A program made the position numbers and the translations under genes. From Colias croceus (lineage: Eukaryota > Arthropoda > Insecta > Lepidoptera > Pieridae), in the NCBI RefSeq assembly GCF_905220415.1, contig NC_059537.1, positions 13,053,593 to 13,117,592 on the forward strand: 64,000 bases of DNA, read 5' to 3'. Under the pieces are notes generated by a model, which worked only from the letters and a program-made list of their open reading frames with translations, was not told the DNA's origin and made no database searches. Shown in pieces: positions 33,772-44,763 of this stretch (position 1 is the first letter of the stretch; each line of letters starts with the position of its first letter).

Positions 33772-35064
33772 TTATTAATATTAATACAAAACATCGAGCT
33801 TTTGTAACGAAAGAGAGATTTAGATTTTCAGATAATACAATATAATTTTTCGAGACCCCTAAAAAAATTACTTTTATATGTTTTAAAGAAAAGCGTATTA
33901 AAGAAGCATAAAGCAAAGACTTCTAAGAAAATATACACGCTTCTAAATCAGTATTCAGTATAAAACGTAAAACTTTAAATTAAAAATACCAAGAAGGAAC
34001 GCAACATTGTTACAACTAACAAGCAAACAAATATTATTACATGTCAATAATCCTTTGTGCGTTAAAAATCACAATACTCTTCCATTTTACGGCCACTCGA
34101 GGCTCTGAAGGGAGGCTTTGATTGTGCTCTTTTGTTCGCAACTTACAATTTAACCAAGACACTTCAAGTGGGTTTCTTTAAATAATGGAAGACAATGGGG
34201 CGTTAAAGCAGGTAGTTGCGAAGGCTCTTAAAAAGGATATATCGACTTCCTCGAGAAATGTACAATTTAAGTTTCCTTGTAAGTATCGTCGCGAGGACAC
34301 TTTTGGTCAATATGAATTTTAATTATTTTCCCGATGTAAAATTGTTCAATTTTTAATACAAATGAAATGTAATCTGTATGTGGATGATCGAATTGCTTAT
34401 ATTTATATTGCAATTTGCAAATATAAGAATATTTCGATATTCATATTGCATCGGTTTGCATATCGCAATATACCGACATTTTAAAACTAACGTATTTTTT
34501 GTTAATTTTAATACGATAAGTTTCGTTATTAATAATCATTGACTCCAATTAAAATGTAAAGTTATGACAGCACTCACTTTTAACGTAGTTATCATAATTG
34601 AATGTAGTGAAATTTTACTACATTTCGTAAATTTTTCATGAAATAATTATTGTTATTTTACGATAGGTAATTGTTTAAATACAATCGTTTTGAATTAATA
34701 AATACACACCATATATTACATACTTTTTGTTCATGTTACTTTATGTTCAGTATCTATTATTTACCTATATGTATAATTATTATTAAAGTATTCATGATAA
34801 TATGTTGTCACTCAGTATTTGCAGATGTTAGGAAATTCAAATAAATTTATATGAATATTGCAAAATTCAAAAAATATATGCTTGACCTCATTAAGATATT
34901 TCAAAGATTTTATATATTTCAATATTTCGAAAAAGAATTAAAACGTTAATTAACAAACAGTTTTGACAATTTAACATCTGCAATACCCTAAACTTGGTAA
35001 CCTTAGCACCTACCTATTAAATGGTAATGGAATTACAGCTGTTTGTTTAATATAATATAGTAGA
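33772..35064. other. Non-coding stretch with a small candidate ORF
   Basis: Mostly AT-rich. A 45-codon frame at 34185-34322 is listed separately. Nothing else recognised. Confidence 0.55.
34185..34322 (+). CDS. Candidate small ORF or first exon, 45 codons, function unknown
   Basis: ATG at 34185 opens a 45-residue frame (MEDNGALKQVVAKALKKDIS at its start, then a Lys/Arg-rich part ending DTFGQYEF) with TAA at 34320-34322. Charged, mixed composition sets it apart from the AT-driven frames around it, and the segment 34090-34300 is somewhat richer in GC. A strong splice-donor-like GTAAGT sits at 34279-34284 inside the frame, so it could be a first exon with the protein continuing elsewhere. I recognise no family. 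Chance occurrence is quite possible. Confidence 0.2.
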   Translation: MEDNGALKQVVAKALKKDISTSSRNVQFKFPCKYRREDTFGQYEF

Positions 35065-35287
35065 TTAGATTTCCGCCCGCGGCTTCGCCCGCGTTTTCAA
35101 AGGAAAACCCGCATAGTTCCCGTTCCCATGGGATTTCCGGTATAAAACCTATCCTATGTGTTAATCCAAGTTACCCTCTATATATGTGATAAATTTCATT
35201 GTAATCGGTTCAGTAGAATTTGCGTGAAAGAGTAACAAACACACACACACATTCTCACAAACTTTCGCAATTATAATATTGGTAGGA
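35065..35287 (-). mobile_element. Helitron group A (minus)
   Basis: TTAG (mutated CTAG) at 35065, ATTTCCGCCCGCGGCTTCGC, GTGTTAATCCAAGTTACCC, GTAATCGGTTCAG, (CA)n, ending AATTATAATATTGGTAGGA. Confidence 0.8.
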
Positions 35288-35675
35288 TAATAAAATTTCA
35301 CTTAAATTTAATGTAAGTAAATCAAATTTAACGCACTTTTAACAAAAAACACCCCACTAATTATTTCCAAAATTTAAATCTACACAGGCTAGTTAGTCAC
35401 GCTACGATTTTATAGGTTTATATTATAGCAATTTCGATAATGTTACAAATAAATGGTAGGGGTCAATTTGGACCTTATATCATAGAGAATAAAGGTCACG
35501 ATTACATCCTCCACCGTGCGAACGACCGTTGATTCAGTCGCAGATACCAATGTACCCGTCCACAGATCGTGATCATACTTCTAATGCAGTATAACAAACG
35601 TGGTAACCATTTTTTATGAAGTTTGCGGACTATTGCAAGCTCTTTGTCTGCTTTCATTTGAATTTTTATACTATA
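35288..35675. other. AT-rich non-coding stretch
   Basis: Nothing recognised. Confidence 0.55.
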
Positions 35676-35849
35676 CTAGCTTACCGCCCGCGGCTTCGCC
35701 CGCTTTCTCTAAAACGATTTGAGATTTAAACTATCCTATCTCTCAAGTTGGATCGAACTGCACATGGTGTGCGAATTTTATTATAATCGGTTAAGTGGTT
35801 TAGGAGTCCATTGAGGACAAACATTGTGACACTAGATTTATATATATTA
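35676..35849 (-). mobile_element. Helitron group D (minus)
   Basis: CTAG then TTACCGCCCGCGGCTTCGCC through GACAAACATTGTGACACTAG and TATATATTAG. Nearly identical to the copy at 16750, and it supplies the uninterrupted CTAG context (CTATACTAGCTTACC) that confirms how the RTE inserted there. Confidence 0.82.
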
Positions 35850-36103
35850 GAGAATAGCATTGTAGGTTAAGTCACAAGTCAAAGAAATGTTATCTTTAAA
35901 AAATATATAGTTTAAACACATTTGCATGCCGTATTTAAAATAAATGTAACCCTGTGTTTAAAATTAAAAATATGAATGAAAAGTAGATTATTTGTATTCA
36001 TACATTTGTAGACTTGTTTATTTCATAATAAAGTCCAAAAGACTGGCCATGAAAAAATAATAGTCAAGGTATACCCAGAAAGATCGATAAGTTTTATTAA
36101 ACA

Positions 36104-36301
36104 CTAGCTGTGCCGCGCGGTTTCACCCACGTGGCTCCGCTCCTGTTGGTCTTAGCGTGATAATATATAGCCTATATTACTCGTGGATAATGAAGCTTTC
36201 GAATGGTGAAAGAATTTTTAAATTCGGTCCAGTAGTTTATGGCCTATTCATTACAATCAAACAAACAAACAAAGTTTTCCTCTTTATAATATTAGTGTAG
36301 A
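36104..36301 (-). mobile_element. Helitron group E (minus)
   Basis: CTAGCTGTGCCGCGCGG start with TTTCACCCACGTGGCTCCG, and AATATTAGTGTAGA end. Very similar to 21004-21202. Confidence 0.8.
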
Positions 36302-37583
36302 TAACCTTATATACCTACCTATAGAATTATAGACTAACCCAACCTACAGAAAAAAATGATTCTCATTTTATAAATTTAAATGTTAAGATACACAACAAAA
36401 CGAAAACACGATTTTAGCACTCGCTAAAAGCCACTCACCCCACATAACAATGAGGTTATTTTTAATAAAAATTTTCCTATCCAAAGCAATTAAATATCAA
36501 AGGTATGTAAATGAGAAAGAATAAAGCAATTTGAATTGAATTTCGTTACAATGCACAGTTTTCACATGTTGGTTCACGGTCCGTGGCTATGTAAATGGAG
36601 TGTACGAACTAATTCCTCACGAAAATACTGTTAATACAAGAACATTGACATTAGACAATGGACTGAAGGTTGTTTCTCAAGTTTTCCACGATACGTGTTT
36701 TGTTAATGTGACCTAGAGTTTGTAGACAAAGCAGAGACGAGTAGAATATGAGTCAATCTAAAAGTATAAAAATTAAAATAGTATTCGTCCAAACACCTTA
36801 ATTTGGATTGTTTCTATGTATAAAATAATTATAAATCCTGTAGAGAACACTTACCTAATAAGCGTGCCTTGTTTTTAATTATACGATCAAATTCAAAATT
36901 ATCATGCTTTCTATAAAATTGATGAGGATACATATTATGTTTGTAAAAAATCCAACAACTATTGAATGAATCAAAAAAGAAACTTTATGTATTATAATTT
37001 GTTAAAATACGAACCACGTTTAGCACAATTAAACTATGTTCCTAAACTATAAAACATGTATACCAAATCTAAAAACCACAATTTGCCACTCATCATTTTG
37101 GATTTACAAAAAAAAATTAATAACGTCCCGAGTTACCCAAAGCGATGGACACTGTACACCGAGTCGGACTCCAGACATTCTTTCGGTTTCACACGGACAC
37201 CCACACACGTTCACGGTCACTGAGTATGTAAATACACACACAAACTTAAGAATATACGAACAATAGCGTAACGGGACGTTTCCTTCTCGAGAAATTTAGA
37301 TAATCACAAGCTTGACGGACAATGATTAGAATATTTAATGTTTTTCATATTGCTTGCTTTTGTTGATTCATTTTTGTGAAAAAAACAAAAAATAAGAAGC
37401 CATTTTGTTTTATTTACCTCCGTATAAGTTAAAACTTTTTATTACCTACTAATAATAAGTTACACTAGTTCAATTTTTATTTAAATGAAGGCACTTTTCA
37501 CTCAACATCTCTAGTTATCTACTTATATTAGGTACAAACTTATATGATCTACTCGACTTATGCACAGTATATAAGCAAAACTA
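36302..37583. other. AT-rich non-coding stretch
   Basis: No gene recognised; the 76-codon frame at 37036 has no domain. Confidence 0.55.
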
Positions 37584-37719
37584 TTATAAAGAATAGAAAA
37601 AATTCGATCACGAGGCGGGACTCGAGTGGCTGAGTTGGTCAGGCATCTGCCCCGGAATGGCGCGAAAGGATGTGGGTTCGAGTCCCGCCTCGTGATCGAA
37701 TTTTTTCTATTCTTTATAA
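37584..37719. repeat. tRNA-like pol III module inside a perfect 42-bp inverted repeat
   Basis: The arms 37584-37625 and 37678-37719 are exact reverse complements over 42 bp, with a 52-base spacer. The spacer and right arm carry a tRNA-like promoter: box A TGGCTGAGTTGG (37627-37638) and box B GGTTCGAGTCC (37675-37685), both matching consensus. The T arm GTGGG-TTCGAGT-CCCGC is followed by CTCGTGA and then a T6 run (37701-37706), as after a real tRNA. The left arm is an inverted copy of this 3' half, including its terminator, in the place where the 5' half of a tRNA should be; it provides TCACGAG to pair with CTCGTGA, but with 12 extra bases before box A. A possible anticodon loop CCGGAAT would give GGA (Ser), unconvincing. 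It may be a tRNA-derived SINE head or tRNA pseudogene remade by a foldback event. Confidence 0.85.
37626..37700 (+). ncRNA. Possible pol III transcript from the tRNA-like module
   Basis: Box A and box B are 48 bases apart start to start, within the tRNA range, and T6 follows directly after. Transcription would begin in the left arm, so the transcript would fold on itself into a long hairpin rather than a cloverleaf. Predicted only from the promoter motifs; no cloverleaf with a convincing anticodon stem forms (TGCC/GGCG only). Confidence 0.35.
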
Positions 37720-37735
37720 ATTTATATTTATAAAG
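37712..37735. repeat. Second palindrome overlapping the right arm
   Basis: CTTTATAAA and TTTATAAAG enclose a 6-base loop. The outer end of the right arm is thus itself inverted again, giving a chain of foldbacks. Confidence 0.75.
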
Positions 37736-39249
37736 CATTTGAATGCCATAAAACTAAAATATCAATTTCAAAACTATTGTATATTTGTTTGTACATTTCA
37801 GTAGTGGTTATTCTTTTAAATTTAACAAAAATCAAAATGATATCTTAGTTATTCTAATTGCTTTAACGACTCCGCAAATACGCATTATATGCAACGATAA
37901 ACTGCAGTAAAAATGATAAACTAATTCAAATTAAACTCAGGTTTAATCTCATACAAATTTAACTTCTCCTTCGCTAGCAACATTGTGTTTGAAATTATTA
38001 AATATTTTTATGATACATTACAGACTAATAAGGTTTTAAAATGTTTAATGAGCTATTTGACTTCATTAAAAACTTTATAGGATTACTAATAGAACTATCA
38101 GTGTAGTTAATCTTTGCTTCGAGTTATTTAATACCTACATTACATTTTCTTGATATCAACTTTAGTTACTTAACTTATACTTAGTATAAGATGGTATAAG
38201 TGATCAGATAGACTTCAAAAAATGCCAAAGTGTGTATTAAACAAAAATCTATGTTCATCGCTATAGGTACCATGGCACTGTTACATACGTATATTTATTC
38301 ATTTACATATAATTGACGTGATCGTATATCTCGGAATATTTCGTTATATTTTCCTTATAACATCCATATTATATTAGTACTAGTAGCGCCACTTAAAACT
38401 ACTCGTTTTCTACGAATAAAAATTTAGGTATTTAACTTAAAATCAAACACAAACTTATAATTCAAAAAATCGATCAATTTAAAATAATTTATGGTATTAT
38501 TTATAAAATATTTGATATAAAATTATCTATAGATTGTAATAAAAAAAATAAAATACGATCATGGAAAGGCATCTCCTGATACATCCCCCGTATAAACGAC
38601 ATCAACGCGCGCATTGATAACCCTTTGAAACCCCACAACATAGTGTAGTTTATGTATAACCTATCAATTAGACAAATATGCACAGATTGTTATAAAAATG
38701 ATATGATAAATTATAGTGAATGTGAATAAATCACATAAAAATGTAAATGCATTCTAAATACATAGGAAATCCCTCGTATTGATTTAATAATATAAATTTA
38801 TCCTAAATAAAATATGAAACGTACAAAAAAAACCATATTCCTTAGTTGCGGAAAAATTTATTATGACGGAAGAGAAACAAAATGTCGTCCCTTATTGAAA
38901 GTATCGTAACTACAAAAATTTAATTTCATAAGATAAAATATTAAAATAACAAGTGACATTTAAAGCGTATCTTGTTATAAAATTGTTTTGATTTTAGATA
39001 GGTTTTACATAAAGTGAGAAATATCATGACACATTTCGTAATTTTTTGACAACACTGATAAAAACGAATAAATTATTTATGGGCTTAATGTAATGTATGA
39101 ATGAGCAACACACCTTCGATATTAATACCTATTCTGCAATAGCGTGCCTACTTGCGAAAATCTAAAGGCAATTTTTAAGCCCAGTATTAGCACATTCAAA
39201 TAGTGTACCCTGCCTTAGCACCTACAAGAATCCCCATAAAAATAGTGTA
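37736..39249. other. AT-rich non-coding stretch
   Basis: Nothing recognised on either strand. Confidence 0.6.
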
Positions 39250-39336
39250 TATTCCACTTTACAAGCGAGATTTTAAACCAGAACTTAATCCACAAAAACT
39301 CCACCCAACGGAAGCGACGCCGTGTGTAAAAGCTAG
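39250..39336 (+). mobile_element. Possible decayed Helitron 3' end (plus)
   Basis: CGGAAGCGACGCCGTGTGTA-AAAG-CTAG followed by TAAT. The terminal hairpin is only partly preserved. Confidence 0.4.
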
Positions 39337-39998
39337 TAATTAATAAGTGATATCTGCTCAGTGGGTACAGCCTCAAGTTTCACAACTTATTAAAGTGTCG
39401 ACCGGAATTCATTTCCAACTTTCTAATATCGCCGGCCGACAACCTATCAAATGTCTTAGCTTGTGTTACAATCGCTCAGCCGGACTTTTCCGTCGCTCTT
39501 ACTGACGCGAGGTAAATGACAGCATCATACATACATAGTACATACGAGATACATACATACATAGTACATACGCTATATATACATACATAGTTCGCATCCA
39601 ACAAGCATCCAACTAATGAATACAACTACGAGATCGATCACTCAATTTTCATTAATGATACGCGCGAACTTTAGTATACAACTTTTCCAATCGCTTAATA
39701 ACTTTAAATCGAATATACGGTATTCTAACTACTAATATAAGTCCCCAACATTTATTAATTACTTGCAAATTAACTTTAACCGAGATGAAGTTATATATAT
39801 ATATATAGTTAGATGTTAATGAGATGTATCATGTACATCATTGGTGTTGCGAACTCATTAGAGAAATATCATTCAATTAGTGTAAGTCAAGCCAGTATCT
39901 TTACATCTGAATATACCTTATAATCCTAACCAATTAGTCAAATTGGTTGAAATTGTATTTATTCGTCGTTATATCCTTACAAAATTATACACCCACTA
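39337..39998. other. Non-coding stretch with ACATACAT-rich repeat
   Basis: A (CATA)n-like tract with two copies of ACATACATAGTACATACG lies at about 39529-39592, and (TA)n at 39791-39807. Around 39450-39510 the GC content is higher (GCTCAGCCGG, TTTTCCGTCGCTC, GACGCGAGGTAAAT), but I see no gene. Confidence 0.5.
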
Positions 39999-40175
39999 TC
40001 TTAATATATATAAATCTCGTGTCACAATGTTTGTCCTCAATAGACTCCTAAACATCTTAACCGATTATAATAAAATTCGCACACCATGTGCAGTTCGATC
40101 CAACTTGAGAGATAGGATAGTTTAAATCTCAAATCGTTTTAGAGAAAGCGGCCGAAGCCGCGGGCGGTGAGCTAG
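39999..40175 (+). mobile_element. Helitron group D (plus), full length
   Basis: TCTTAATATATATAAATCTC start, GTGTCACAATGTTTGTCCTC, end AAGCGGCCGAAGCCGCGGGC-GGTGAG-CTAG. A/T insertion context on both sides. Confidence 0.82.
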
Positions 40176-41534
40176 TAATTATATAATATGTTAATGATTG
40201 TAAGAAAATCTGGATATTTCTTTATGTTCTACGGTTCCAAGGAATTAAATATCAATTTTATGAGTACCGAACTATGAAGTAGTTTTTACGTCATCTGACA
40301 TTCAATAAGGAAGTGACAGATACTGAACTGAGCAACCCAAATTGAAACCGAATGACACGCACCTTTTACGGCTTATATTTTGACGTTGCCCAGAAAATGA
40401 CCTTCAGACTATTGCTTTTTATGTTGCAACTATACACGAAATACCACCTGTCAAGTGTGCGCGCATAGAACGAGGTCTGACAGATAAAAAATTGACATAA
40501 TACGCCACCTGGACAATCTAGTCAATAGTCTAGTGAATAGCGATGAAAAGAAAGTTTGAATTCGCCTCAAATCAATAGTTCCATTAAAATTGACAATACG
40601 CTCTATTATGTATCGAAAAAGGTTTTTGAACGAAGCAGGTGTTGTGCGAACAAAGGCTTTATTCAGCGGCTAAATCTAAGTGCGTGCGTCATACGTAGCA
40701 AAGATTTTGGCGGGTTCACAGCGGTCAAGGACACCCGTGGGCAGTCAAACCTGCGAACCCGGATACTGTATAGCCTTAATAACCACATACAATGCAACAA
40801 AGGCTAACTTGCTATCTGTAAAACGATCTTGAACAAATTTTATCTTAGTTTTTCCTTGCAAATTTAATCGACCGACTTCGTATTTTTTGCGTACTTAGAT
40901 ACTAATTTAATAACAATACAATGTGTTAATATTTTTTTTCGGATGTCGATAAATTTTCCCGCCAATGTGTTAATAAAATTTCTAAATTAAATTATCAGAG
41001 TGACACTTGAGATGTGCGCTCATTGATATAATGATGTTGTAACGATTAAAAAATAGGAGGGTACTTGAATATTTATTCAATTTAACGAAATAACAGGGTA
41101 ATGAGGGTTTGGTAAGTAAATTATTTTTTGCTACTGAAATAGCTTATTATGATGTTAATGTATATTAAAATAAAATATATACGGACTTATCATTAAATAT
41201 TTCAAAATTTTTATTATAAATATTGAGATTAAATTATGATCTGGTTATAGAACTTTAATTAAAGTAATATAATATATCTATCAATAGCAATAATTAAAAT
41301 AATACATTTAAATTAAATGAAATATAAAAGATAGCTTACCACAAGGAGGCTGTATCCGACGTAGGTACAACGCTCGGAAAACTTGTAAGATGCCGCACGA
41401 TTATTTTAACATGGCGGGTACACGATACCGGTCACCCGAACTAAATGTGGCGAAATGAAAACCAAAAACGCGAGTAACACGAAATTGGCCCTATACACGC
41501 GAGGGAAATAATATGTTTGCGTTGTAAAATTCGT
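40176..41534. other. Non-coding stretch upstream of the CpG island
   Basis: No gene recognised. 40380-40760 is less AT-rich and holds an 83-codon frame (40556-40807) without a known domain. An ATGGCGG word lies at 41412-41418. Confidence 0.5.
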
Positions 41535-41690
41535 AGTTACTGCGCTTTTGGTAGTGCCGTGGCGCTCGAGCCGCGCGCAGGCGAGTGAGCGCGCGGCATT
41601 GCGCGGGCGGCGACGGGCGCAGACTGCCCGCGTCGCTCCCTCCACCCCGCCCGCGCGCCGACCCCGCCCCACCAACACGTCACAATCCTC
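41535..41690. promoter_or_regulatory. CpG-rich island, possible promoter
   Basis: About 150 bp of very high GC with dozens of CpG (GCCGCGCGCAGGCGAGTGAG, GCGCGCGGCATTGCGCGGGC), ending in two GC-box-like words CCCCGCCC (41645-41652) and CCCCGCCCC (41662-41670). ATGGCGG words (41412, and ATGGCGGCC at 41787) flank it at about 120 bp on either side; these match the core bound by Pho/YY1-type factors. Islands like this in AT-rich insect DNA often mark promoters or first exons. Open frames on both strands exist simply because stop codons are rare in such DNA. Direction and gene are unknown. Confidence 0.5.
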
Positions 41691-43540
41691 GATGACCACA
41701 GACAAACCATCCCAACGATTCGAAATTCAAATTTTAATTGCTCATACGACGGTTACGTTTAAGCAAAACATGGCCGAAATTCCATGATGGCGGCCGGCGG
41801 TGGCACCGATTCGCGAACCTTCCAAATTTGAATCGTACATTTGATAATACGTCCTCCCAATTCAGGAGATATCGCGGTACTGAAATAACCGGTTATCGTA
41901 ATATTGGCTTGACGGTTTATTCAAATAGTCGAACCGTTGGCTTATTTAAGTGTAATTACTTATGAATATGGAGTGGTTACACTGGTTTGAGATGGAATGA
42001 GCCGGCTTTTGGATTAGTCCGTCGCTCCGAATTTGATGTCGACAAACGAATTATTTACATTCAATCGCCATGTAATTTTAAATTAATAGGTAGTTTGTAT
42101 AATAAATACAGCATCTACGGCATGGTACTTATTTGGTCCTTTTTTTTTCATTTATTTCAAACGAATGCGTGTGAGTAGGTAGCATTTTGCTTAGAGAAGT
42201 TTCTGTCGTTACATTGCACCTTATTTATTTCATATTGTTTCCACGTTATGTTTGTATAAAGTGGCATTATGCACCAGACAACTTTGATATAAATAGAAAG
42301 AAGACTATATGGCATTTTTCTTAAATCAAGGGAAACCGGAAACCCTCTTGGCCTCTTCCTTGAATTGTGTAAACATCTGGGCTTCCCAGTTCCCTTTACA
42401 TGAATAATCAGTCTCATTTTACTAATTTTAAGCCCTCTGGTCAATACAATTCATACACTTTTTTTGTATTAAAACTTTTCATTAATTTCCCCAAGATTTT
42501 CGATTGCTTAAACTAATTTAAAATTAATTTAACGCGACATGAAAATGAAAACACGCAACATAGGTGATACTATTTCATAGATTATTATTTTTGTGAGGGA
42601 TTTTTGCTGAATATTTTTTTTTAGTTATTAATTATTACTGTATTAAAATATTAATAATAATTTATATTTTTATAAAACAGTATTTTTTACTATATTATCT
42701 AATTAATTTGTTCGATATAAATTCCCACTTTTTATTTCAAAGAATTAAGATATGAAACCGCAGTTATGATAAAAATTCACACCGATTCTTCAAGATGAAT
42801 AAGTCAGTGACAAGACAGTCCCATTGGAAAATTTTAAATTATATACATTACATTGTACTCTGATGAATATAATTATGTTTAAGTTGTGATGATTGATTGA
42901 AAATAATAAACTAAAGTGCATTTCACCATACACAACAATTACCTACACCGTTGAAACTTAATTTTTTAATGATATCAACTTTTTTTTTATTTTTTTAAGC
43001 AGCCAGCATCAAACTTGAGTAATATACGGCATTCCATTCCATTCACAATTTAAAATGATTTTGAGAGTATATAACAATCATTTTTTTTTATTTTGTAATA
43101 TGTTATAATAAAAGTTTTTCAAGTTTATAATTACGTGACATTGGTACCTACCTACCAAGAATTAATGAAATTTTTAGTGTTCTTTAAACTACATGCATCA
43201 GTTAAATAAATTCGAACGTAGACTTAAGTAGCTTATAGACCTTATCCAAGACAGTTCAAAACCACGTATAGAGCTAAAAAATATAGCGGAATTAAAAAGA
43301 ATTTATACATATCTGGTCGACCAAGTAACAGGATACCATACGGAGACACAATAACATGTATTCGACCGCACCGCTAATGTGCGGTCTACATTTTTTGTTC
43401 TACACTTATTTAACGAGACTCGGGAGAAAGGTACTTGATTGATTCACTGGTATTTTTTTCATTTACGAATTATTTTTGGAATGTGAGAAGTAATGTTGAG
43501 TTTTGAGGTTGTTTCTTCATGATATCGTAGACGTCATGGG
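41691..43540. other. Non-coding stretch after the CpG island
   Basis: Frames at 41738, 41987 and 42157 (minus, 95 codons) have no recognisable domain. A hairpin GACCGCAC/GTGCGGTC with 7-base loop lies at 43364-43386, followed by a T6 run. Confidence 0.5.
43364..43386. repeat. 8-bp GC-rich hairpin followed by T-run
   Basis: GACCGCAC, loop CGCTAAT, GTGCGGTC, then TACATTTTTTG. In a eukaryotic genome this is not a terminator by itself. Confidence 0.5.
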
Positions 43541-43640
43541 ACTTATTATTTAACCCAATGAGCCCCGAGCGGCCCGATCTGACCACGACACAATAGATTT
43601 TCTATTGTGTCTGTGATTCCGGGGGCTGAGTTATTAAATA
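43541..43640. repeat. 100-bp foldback with perfect inner stem
   Basis: The inner stem GACACAATAGA/TCTATTGTGTC (43587-43611) is perfect over 11 bp with a 3-base TTT loop. Further out AGCCCC (43561) pairs with GGGGGCT (43621), and GACTTATTATTTAA resembles the inverted TTATTAAATAGGTC at the right end. It could be a tiny MITE or a hairpin RNA precursor. Confidence 0.6.
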
Positions 43641-43671
43641 GGTCTTTTTCTTTACGTCATTAAATAATATA

Positions 43672-43800
43672 AATAAATAAAAATAAATAAAATCTTTATT
43701 TAGCCAAAACATTAAACCTTACAAAACTACACTGACTCTTAAACTAGACAACACACAACTCTGTCAAAAGCCAGAGTTCTTTTTATAGAATTAATAAAAT
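43672..43800 (-). mobile_element. Possible antisense LINE 3' end
   Basis: An (AAATA)n-rich start followed by AAATCTTTATTTAGCC; on the minus strand this reads as AATAAAGAT plus A-rich tail. Same layout as 8582-8690. Confidence 0.35.
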
Positions 43801-44463
43801 GTCCATTAACGCAATAATTGTATGTTCCACAATAAACAATTCTTCCTCATAGACCACTAAAGGGTTTAATTATAATTAACAAAAAAAAATCATCCAATTC
43901 AGCCCAAAAATAATGAAAACGTAAAATATACAATTAGGTACTTATAATTCTAAATAAGGGCTTTAATTATAAATAAATACAGTAAACATATTGCAAAATG
44001 CCCCCAATAGCTTTTAATGTTAATAAAATAGCATCAATTTTAACTTAATATTTTCATCTCAACAGATAAAGAAAAATCCTCGAGATTTACCGTCTAGACC
44101 CTCAGGGCAATACTGAAATTACTAAAACATTAAAGCATACAAAGTAATACAGTCACCTTTACTTAACACAAGACAAACCGTTAAGCTGAGATCAACCGAC
44201 AATCATGATTTGCGCATTTTGTATGCATACTTACTATACGCCTGTGATCCATCGAGAGATATTCTATCTACCATAAATGATATAAATTGTAAACATTATA
44301 CTTAAGCATGGAAATAAATGTACAATAATGTTATGCTATGTTTCCTAATAGAAAAAAAGTCGGTTTTATAATGAAAATGCATCTTCTCGGTATAATGTAA
44401 ATTGTGTTACTGCAACATTAAGACAAATTTAAGTATATTTCACTGGTTCTCTTGATACCCAAT
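43801..44463. other. AT-rich non-coding stretch
   Basis: Nothing recognised. Confidence 0.55.
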
Positions 44464-44763
44464 AGGCGGGTCCACACAGAGCGAGCAGCCTCGTGAAGCA
44501 TTTGCGCAGCAAGTTCGATCTATGTGGACGTGGCTTAGCCGAAGAAAACGCCATAGCTATTCCATTTTCCTCAGCTGAGTTACGTCCATGTCCTACATCA
44601 CATCCTAAATAGTTGTTCTCTATAGCTTCGCACACACTACTCCAGTGCCTTACACATCTAACCGTATCCCTTTATATAAAATATCTATCAAACTTTCTAA
44701 CACAATATAGGGCGGCGTAGTCGTGACTCAGGCCCTCCCCGGCTGACTCATACAGCCTTATTA
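44464..44763 (+). mobile_element. MITE-related repeat locus, copy 1
   Basis: Starts GGCGGGTCCACACAGAGCG, with AGCCTCGTGAAGC, the same end as the element in copy 2. After a diverged middle it closes with TATCTATCAAACTTTCTAAC, then AGGGCGGCG, GTGACTCAGGCCCTCCCC and CTGACTCATAC (44688-44754), which copy 2 also has. The right inverted repeat of the MITE is not preserved. No coding capacity. Confidence 0.6.

Noticed and set aside
37607..37697. Functional tRNA-Ser(GGA) at the foldback
   Set aside because: The anticodon stem pairs only four bases with a wobble, position 33 is not T, and 12 extra bases separate the acceptor strand from box A.
37523..37738. 71-codon minus frame across the foldback
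   Set aside because: It is antisense translation of the tRNA-like module and its arms.
41406..41705. 99-codon minus frame and 79-codon plus frame in the CpG island
   Set aside because: Stop codons are rare in such GC-rich DNA on both strands; Arg/Ala/Pro-rich translation shows no family. Kept only as a possible promoter.
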